A DNA stretch of 11,693 nucleotides from Deltaproteobacteria bacterium. Its GTDB lineage: Bacteria; Desulfobacterota; DSM-4660; Desulfatiglandales; Desulfatiglandaceae. The notes under the pieces are model-generated. The model saw only the letters and a program-made list of their open reading frames with translations. It was not told where the DNA came from and did no database searches. The position numbers and the translations under genes were made by a program. The stretch lies in assembly GCA_013349725.1 (NCBI GenBank), contig DUZB01000083.1, positions 1-11,693 of the forward strand, read 5' to 3'. Shown here in pieces: positions 7,715 to 11,693 of the stretch (position 1 is the stretch's first letter; every line of letters starts with the position of its first letter).

Positions 7715-8232
7715 ATCTAAATATCTTCAAAAATATGGAAGCGCCGGAACTTCAAAAATATATTGAATTTCTCCTCTGGCATTACCGGGTAATGGATGCT
7801 TTCTGGTTTATCAAAGTGGGGGAGCGTTTTGATCAGGAGACTGCGGAACAGCTCAATGAACAGGTGTGGGGACGGGTGGCGGGCATGGCCGCAAGAGATC
7901 TCCTTGCGCGATTCAACATCGAAGAACCCGGGCTGAAAGGGTTTGTAAAAGCGCTGCAATTTTTTCCCTGGTGTATTCTTGTGGGGTATGAGATTGAGGA
8001 AAGGGAGAACGAAGTCTTGATCTCCGTTCCGTCGTGTCCTACCCAGGAAGCAAGGTTAAAACGAGGGCTTGGAGAATTTGTCTGTAAAGAGATGCACAGA
8101 GGGGAATTTGAAGGTTTTGCGAAGGTCGTGGACGATCGCATCCGGACCGAGTGCCTTTTCGCCCCACCGGACCCTCATCCAAAAGAGATGTTCTGCAGAT
8201 GGCGATTCTCTTTGAAAGACGGCCTTTGCTGA
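7711..8232 (+). CDS. DUF6125-like protein, function unknown
   Basis: A 173-residue soluble protein with no signal peptide or membrane segment. I recognise it as resembling the DUF6125 family, which I associate with Desulfobacterota and which may relate distantly to L-2-amino-thiazoline-4-carboxylate hydrolase-type proteins. That link is recollection and untested. Visible features are an aromatic helix [17 protein letters not shown] (17-33), a central [22 protein letters not shown] segment broken by charged residues (108-129), an APPDPHP motif (151-157), and cysteines C109, C125, C148 and C162 with H128 and H156 as possible metal or catalytic residues. The start is firm: AAGGAG (7700-7705) lies 5 bases upstream and the ATGA overlap links it to xseA, so the two are translated together. 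Whether it acts with exonuclease VII is unknown. It is not an XseB: it is twice the usual size and lacks that family's helical pattern. Confidence 0.75.
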   Translation: MNLNIFKNMEAPELQKYIEFLLWHYRVMDAFWFIKVGERFDQETAEQLNEQVWGRVAGMAARDLLARFNIEEPGLKGFVKALQFFPWCILVGYEIEERENEVLISVPSCPTQEARLKRGLGEFVCKEMHRGEFEGFAKVVDDRIRTECLFAPPDPHPKEMFCRWRFSLKDGLC

Positions 8233-8247
8233 CACCAGGATACCACT

Positions 8248-9033
8248 ATGTTTCTACTGAAAAAGATTATCGCCCCTTTTCTTCTTCCACTGCCATTCTG
8301 CCTGCTTATTTCTTTTCTGGGGCTTTTCCTCCTGTGGCGAGGCAGAATGAAGACCACCGGAAAAGTCCTTGTGACCGTGGGGCTGGTCCTTCTGACTGTG
8401 TTCAGCTATTTTCCTGTTTCACGGGTGATGAATGCCCCTTTGAACGGCAGATACGAGGCCTTTTTCGGTGGGTCCGGCAGTCGTCAGATTCCGGAAAACA
8501 GGAAGAAGGTAGCATATGTGGTGGTTTTAGGGGGCGGCCACAACTCCCATTCTTCTATTCCTGTTCCCGGCAGGTTGTCAGGGGATTCCCTCATCCGTCT
8601 GCTTGAAGGCATTCGCATCTACCGGCTGAACCCCGGAAGCAAACTGGTCCTCTCGGGAGGAGGGGCGTATGACCCCGTTCCCGAAGCGCAGGGGATGGCG
8701 GATGTGGCCCGTTTTGTGGGAGTGAATTCCGACGATCTGATCCTCGAAAAGACCTCCCTCGACACAAAAGATCAGGCTCGGATAGTTAAAACTATCGTCG
8801 GAGATCGCCCCTTTGTCCTGGTGACATCCGCAACGCATCTTCCCAGGTCCATGGCCCTTTTCAGGAAAATGGGAATGGCGCCGGTCCCGGGACCGGCCGG
8901 TCCCACCTGCAGAGCGGCACAACCCCTGACCTCGGGCGATTTTTTTCCGGACTCCAACGCCCTGGATAACTCTTCCCGCGCCCTGCACGAATATGTGGGA
9001 CTGCTCTGGGCAAAAATGAGAGGGCAGATCTGA
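8248..9033 (+). CDS. ElyC/SanA/YdcF-family (DUF218) membrane protein
   Basis: A 261-residue protein with two N-terminal membrane helices (about 7-30 and 38-56), followed by a DUF218 domain (about 86-255). Motifs seen are VVLGGG (92-97), GRLSGDSLIRLLEGIRIYR (108-126), LVLSGGG (133-139), a TSLDTKDQA segment (169-177) and LVTSATHLPRSMALF (191-205). The layout of two helices and then a periplasmic domain matches E. coli ElyC, a factor needed for envelope integrity and linked to the lipid carrier for peptidoglycan, so a related role is plausible. The family also includes SanA and YdcF, hence no gene symbol. It starts 15 bases after the DUF6125 gene with CAGGA seven bases before the ATG. A perfect 18-bp palindrome lies within it. 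Confidence 0.88.
   Translation: MFLLKKIIAPFLLPLPFCLLISFLGLFLLWRGRMKTTGKVLVTVGLVLLTVFSYFPVSRVMNAPLNGRYEAFFGGSGSRQIPENRKKVAYVVVLGGGHNSHSSIPVPGRLSGDSLIRLLEGIRIYRLNPGSKLVLSGGGAYDPVPEAQGMADVARFVGVNSDDLILEKTSLDTKDQARIVKTIVGDRPFVLVTSATHLPRSMALFRKMGMAPVPGPAGPTCRAAQPLTSGDFFPDSNALDNSSRALHEYVGLLWAKMRGQI
8880..8897. repeat. Perfect 18-bp palindrome within the ElyC-like gene
   Basis: GCCGGTCCCGGGACCGGC reads the same on both strands, and GGCCGGTCCC recurs directly after it. It encodes the proline- and glycine-rich PVPGPAGP stretch (212-219) near the end of the DUF218 domain. There is no T-tract. It could bind a dimeric protein or be a by-product of GC-rich Pro/Gly codons. Confidence 0.5.
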
Positions 9034-9056
9034 AAAACAGAGAAAAGCGACCCCTT

Positions 9057-9770
9057 ATGATGAATAAATCCTTTTTCAAAATAGGTGCTGTTTCAAGAAC
9101 GGCAAGGCTCAAGTTTGTCCTTCTTGCCGCCTTTATCCTTTCTGGAATCCTGGTGTTCCGTTTCACCGGATTGAAAGAGATGGTGACCCCGGAAGTCCTG
9201 GGACGTCTCCTTGAGGCATGTGGCCTGTGGGCGCCTGCGGCATTCATTGCCTTTGAAGCGGTGGCCATATGCCTCTTTGTCCCGGCCAGCATCCTGATTG
9301 TTCTGGCGGCAACGCTTTTCGGAGTGTCCTGGGGGTTTTTCTGCGGATGGATGGGGGCCGTGGCCGGCGCCTGTCTGGCATTTGCTGTTGGAAGGTCGCT
9401 GGGAAGGGACTTCGTTGCATCCATGATTGGAGGAAGGCTGGAGAAATACGATAACGCCATAGAAACCAACGGGTTCGTGACGGTTCTTTACGTGAGGCTT
9501 CTCAATTGCCCTTTTACGCCCATGAACTACGGTTTCAGCATTACCCGGGTCCGTTTCAGGGATTATTTCCTGGGGACGGGCCTGGGGGCGCCTGTTTCCA
9601 TTTTTGTTATCACTTTTTTGAGTGCAACGTTGAAAAATGTTTGGTCTTCTGGTAAATGGGAGAAACTTGTTTCATTGGAGGTCTTTTTTGCCCTGGCGCT
9701 TTTCGTTTTTTCATTCTTTATTCCCTTCATTCTTAAAAGGATAAAAGCCGGGAGAAAGATAAAAATATAA
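9057..9770 (+). CDS. TVP38/TMEM64-family (DedA superfamily) membrane protein
   Basis: A 237-residue integral membrane protein of the SNARE-associated/VTT type (PF09335-like). Hydrophobic segments are at about 18-36, 59-90, 92-112, 172-192 and 207-226. The core shows the family pattern: FVPASILIVLAATLFG (74-89), a glycine-rich stretch ending in GRSLGRDF (112-119), then VTVLYVRLLN and a PMNYGFSITRVRFRDYFLGTGLGAPVS region split across 155-181. Relatives include DedA proteins that move polyprenyl phosphate or phospholipids across membranes. That function is family knowledge, not shown here. The C-terminus is basic, fitting a cytoplasmic tail. Two tandem ATG codons (9057, 9060) could start it and no strong ribosome site is visible. 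It lies 23 bases after the ElyC-like gene, suggesting cotranscription and possibly a shared envelope role. Confidence 0.9.
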   Translation: MMNKSFFKIGAVSRTARLKFVLLAAFILSGILVFRFTGLKEMVTPEVLGRLLEACGLWAPAAFIAFEAVAICLFVPASILIVLAATLFGVSWGFFCGWMGAVAGACLAFAVGRSLGRDFVASMIGGRLEKYDNAIETNGFVTVLYVRLLNCPFTPMNYGFSITRVRFRDYFLGTGLGAPVSIFVITFLSATLKNVWSSGKWEKLVSLEVFFALALFVFSFFIPFILKRIKAGRKIKI

Positions 9771-9801
9771 TTCGATAGTAAGGAAAGGAGCTTGAGATAA
9801 A

Positions 9802-11693
9802 ATGACATCGAAACTGGACGAGTTGAGTGTAAATACCATCCGAATGCTTTCGGCGGATGCTGTTCAGAAGGCAAATTCAGGCCATCCCGGTATGCCCATG
9901 GGCGCGGCATCCATGGCCTATGTCCTGTGGACGCGGTTTTTGAAACACAACCCCGGAAATCCAAAATGGCAGGACAGGGATCGGTTCGTCCTTTCCGCGG
10001 GCCATGGTTCCATGCTTCTTTACAGCCTTCTCCATCTGACAGGATATGACCTGAGCTTAGATGATCTGAAAGGGTTCCGCCAGTGGGGGAGCAGAACAGC
10101 CGGTCACCCGGAATACGGTCTGACTCCGGGGGTGGAAATTACGACGGGACCTCTCGGTCAGGGGTTTGCGAGCGGGGTGGGGATGGCCCTGGCGGAACAG
10201 TTTCTGTCTGCCAGGTTTAACCGGCCGGGATTGGATATCGTCAACCATTTCACCTATGGAATTGTCAGTGATGGGGACCTGATGGAAGGGGTGAGTCATG
10301 AGGCCGCTTCCCTGGCGGGTCATCTGGCTTTGGGTAAGCTCATCTATCTTTATGACGACAACCGGATTACCATTGAAGGCAGCACGGATATCGCTTTTAC
10401 GGAAGATCGAAGCCAGCGGTTTCGAGCCTACAACTGGCATGTTCAGGAAGTTGCGGACGGCAACGATCTTGAAGCGATCGAAAACGCCATCCATGAGGCG
10501 CGTGCAGAAACGAAAAGACCATCGCTTATTGCGGTAAGGACACACATAGGATTCGGCAGTCCCAACAAGCAGGACAAGGCGTCTGCCCACGGGGAACCTC
10601 TGGGGCCGGATGAACTGGTATTGACAAAAGAAAAACTCGGATGGCCCGTTGACAGGCCTTTTTTTGTGCCCGATGAAGTGCGGGAACATTTCGCCGCGGC
10701 CGTTGAAAAAGGGATCCGGGAAGAGGATGCGTGGAAGGCGCGTTTCCATGCGTACGCAGAACAGGAGCCGGATATGGCTGCCGAATGGGACCGTTTCATG
10801 AAGGGGGTCCTGCCGGCTGAATGGGACAGCGAGATACCGGTTTTTCCCCCGGATGCAAAAGGAATGGCAAGCCGGGTGGCCTCCGGGAAAGTCCTCAACG
10901 CCATTGCCCAAAAAGTACACAATCTCATGGGTGGTTCCGCTGACCTTGCTCCCTCAAACAAAACGGAAATCGTGGGTGAAACGGATTTTCAACCCGGGTC
11001 CTGCAAGGGACGTAACCTTCGTTTTGGTGTTCGGGAACATGGCATGGGCGCCATCCTGAACGGCATGGCCCTTCACGGGGGCATCATTCCCTACGGGGGC
11101 ACCTTTCTCATCTTCTGCGACTACATGCGTCCGGCCATACGACTTGCCGCCCTCATGGGATTGAAGGTGATTTATGTTTTTACCCATGACAGCATAGGGC
11201 TTGGTGAGGACGGCCCCACGCATCAACCCGTTGAACAGCTTGCCTCCCTGCGGGCCATTCCCAACCTCACCCTGCTCCGGCCCTGTGACGGCAATGAAAC
11301 CGCTGAGGCCTGGAAACTGGCCCTCGCCCTGGCCGGAGGTCCCGTGGCTCTCGCTCTTACAAGACAGGGGCTCCCAACCCTTGACAGAACACAGTACGCG
11401 TCCGCATCCAATGTGAGGAAGGGCGCCTACATCCTGAAAGATTTTGGAAACAGAACGCCTGATCTGATTCTCATCTCTACCGGGTCGGAAATCCATATTA
11501 CGCTTGCTGCCGCAACAGTTCTCTCGGAGAAGGGAAAAGCCGTGCGCGTGGTCAGTATGCCATCCTGGGAGCTTTTTGACAAACAAACGGCAAAATACAA
11601 ATTACAGGTATTGCCCCCGGAAATCAAGGCCCGCATCTCTATCGAGGCGGGATCTTCCATGGGGTGGCACAGATTTGTGGGAGAGGCGGGGGG
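9802..11693 (+). CDS. tkt: Transketolase (3' end cut by the window edge)
   Basis: Thiamine-diphosphate enzyme moving two-carbon units in the pentose phosphate pathway. About 630 codons are present of the usual 660-670, and the frame is open to the edge. ATG at 9802 has AAGGAG 11 bases upstream (9785-9790). Seen in order: [12 protein letters not shown] (25-36), [13 protein letters not shown] (66-78), GPLGQGF (116-122), the cofactor motif VSDGDLMEG (155-163) ending with DDN (185-187), [19 protein letters not shown] (250-268), the catalytic glutamate E412 in [16 protein letters not shown] (438-445), and [20 protein letters not shown] (461-480). The first glycine of the canonical GDG cofactor motif is S156. 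No key residue otherwise looks lost. The gap to the TVP38 gene is 31 bases. The missing end should hold the final FG-S-A-P-type segment. Confidence 0.97.
   Translation, partial: MTSKLDELSVNTIRMLSADAVQKANSGHPGMPMGAASMAYVLWTRFLKHNPGNPKWQDRDRFVLSAGHGSMLLYSLLHLTGYDLSLDDLKGFRQWGSRTAGHPEYGLTPGVEITTGPLGQGFASGVGMALAEQFLSARFNRPGLDIVNHFTYGIVSDGDLMEGVSHEAASLAGHLALGKLIYLYDDNRITIEGSTDIAFTEDRSQRFRAYNWHVQEVADGNDLEAIENAIHEARAETKRPSLIAVRTHIGFGSPNKQDKASAHGEPLGPDELVLTKEKLGWPVDRPFFVPDEVREHFAAAVEKGIREEDAWKARFHAYAEQEPDMAAEWDRFMKGVLPAEWDSEIPVFPPDAKGMASRVASGKVLNAIAQKVHNLMGGSADLAPSNKTEIVGETDFQPGSCKGRNLRFGVREHGMGAILNGMALHGGIIPYGGTFLIFCDYMRPAIRLAALMGLKVIYVFTHDSIGLGEDGPTHQPVEQLASLRAIPNLTLLRPCDGNETAEAWKLALALAGGPVALALTRQGLPTLDRTQYASASNVRKGAYILKDFGNRTPDLILISTGSEIHITLAAATVLSEKGKAVRVVSMPSWELFDKQTAKYKLQVLPPEIKARISIEAGSSMGWHRFVGEAG

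Noticed and set aside
1666..9056. Sigma-54 (-24/-12) promoter for the local activator
   Set aside because: I looked for TGGCAC-N5-TTGC-like sites around gene starts and saw none convincing. A computed scan would be needed to be sure.
10057..10920. Minus-strand open frame of 287 codons
   Set aside because: Antisense to transketolase, whose cofactor motifs are intact on the plus strand.
1..11693. Defence, phage, transposon, CRISPR or RNA-gene content
   Set aside because: Nearly all bases are used by ten recognisable genes, and no repeats with spacers, transposase motifs or tRNA/rRNA signatures were seen.

Overview
The window looks like core chromosome of a Gram-negative, anaerobe-type bacterium, most likely of the Desulfobacterota (former Deltaproteobacteria). 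This rests on protein-level recognition: a sigma-54 activator, a DUF6125-type protein of the kind I associate with that group, a Thermus-like C-C-C-H zinc knuckle in MetRS, and the order tmk-holB-ricT-metG. Base composition is close to balanced by eye. No RNA genes, insertion sequences, CRISPR arrays or phage genes were seen. Taxonomy is inference and was not tested by any search.

Left edge (1-221): a short non-coding stretch. It has an inverted repeat built from GATTAN hexamers (2-61), followed by AT-rich DNA with one sigma-70-like promoter sequence (143-172) pointing right, against the adjacent gene.

Left-pointing operon (6245 down to 222): a good sigma-70 promoter (6217-6245) precedes tmk (thymidylate kinase), holB (DNA polymerase III delta-prime subunit), ricT (PSP1-domain iron-sulfur protein), metG (methionyl-tRNA synthetase) and a sigma-54-dependent response regulator with a degenerate receiver. 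The genes overlap by 19, 4 and 1 bases and then have a 16-base gap, so they are almost certainly one transcript with coupled translation. The set joins dTTP supply, clamp loading, RNA metabolism and tRNA charging with an orphan transcription activator.

Right-pointing cluster (6287 to the right edge): a divergent sigma-70-like promoter (6287-6315) precedes xseA (exonuclease VII large subunit). XseA overlaps by 4 bases with a DUF6125-like gene, and no xseB is present. These are followed, with gaps of 15 to 31 bases, by an ElyC/YdcF-like DUF218 membrane protein, a TVP38/TMEM64 (DedA-superfamily) membrane protein, and transketolase, which is cut by the right edge. The two membrane genes may both serve the cell envelope or lipid carrier; transketolase is carbon metabolism.

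Most of the window is ordinary housekeeping. I did not find a clearly new multi-gene system. The points most worth a second look are the GATTAN hexamer hairpin, the degenerate receiver on an operon-embedded sigma-54 activator, the xseA-DUF6125 coupling without xseB, and the ElyC-like/TVP38 pair.
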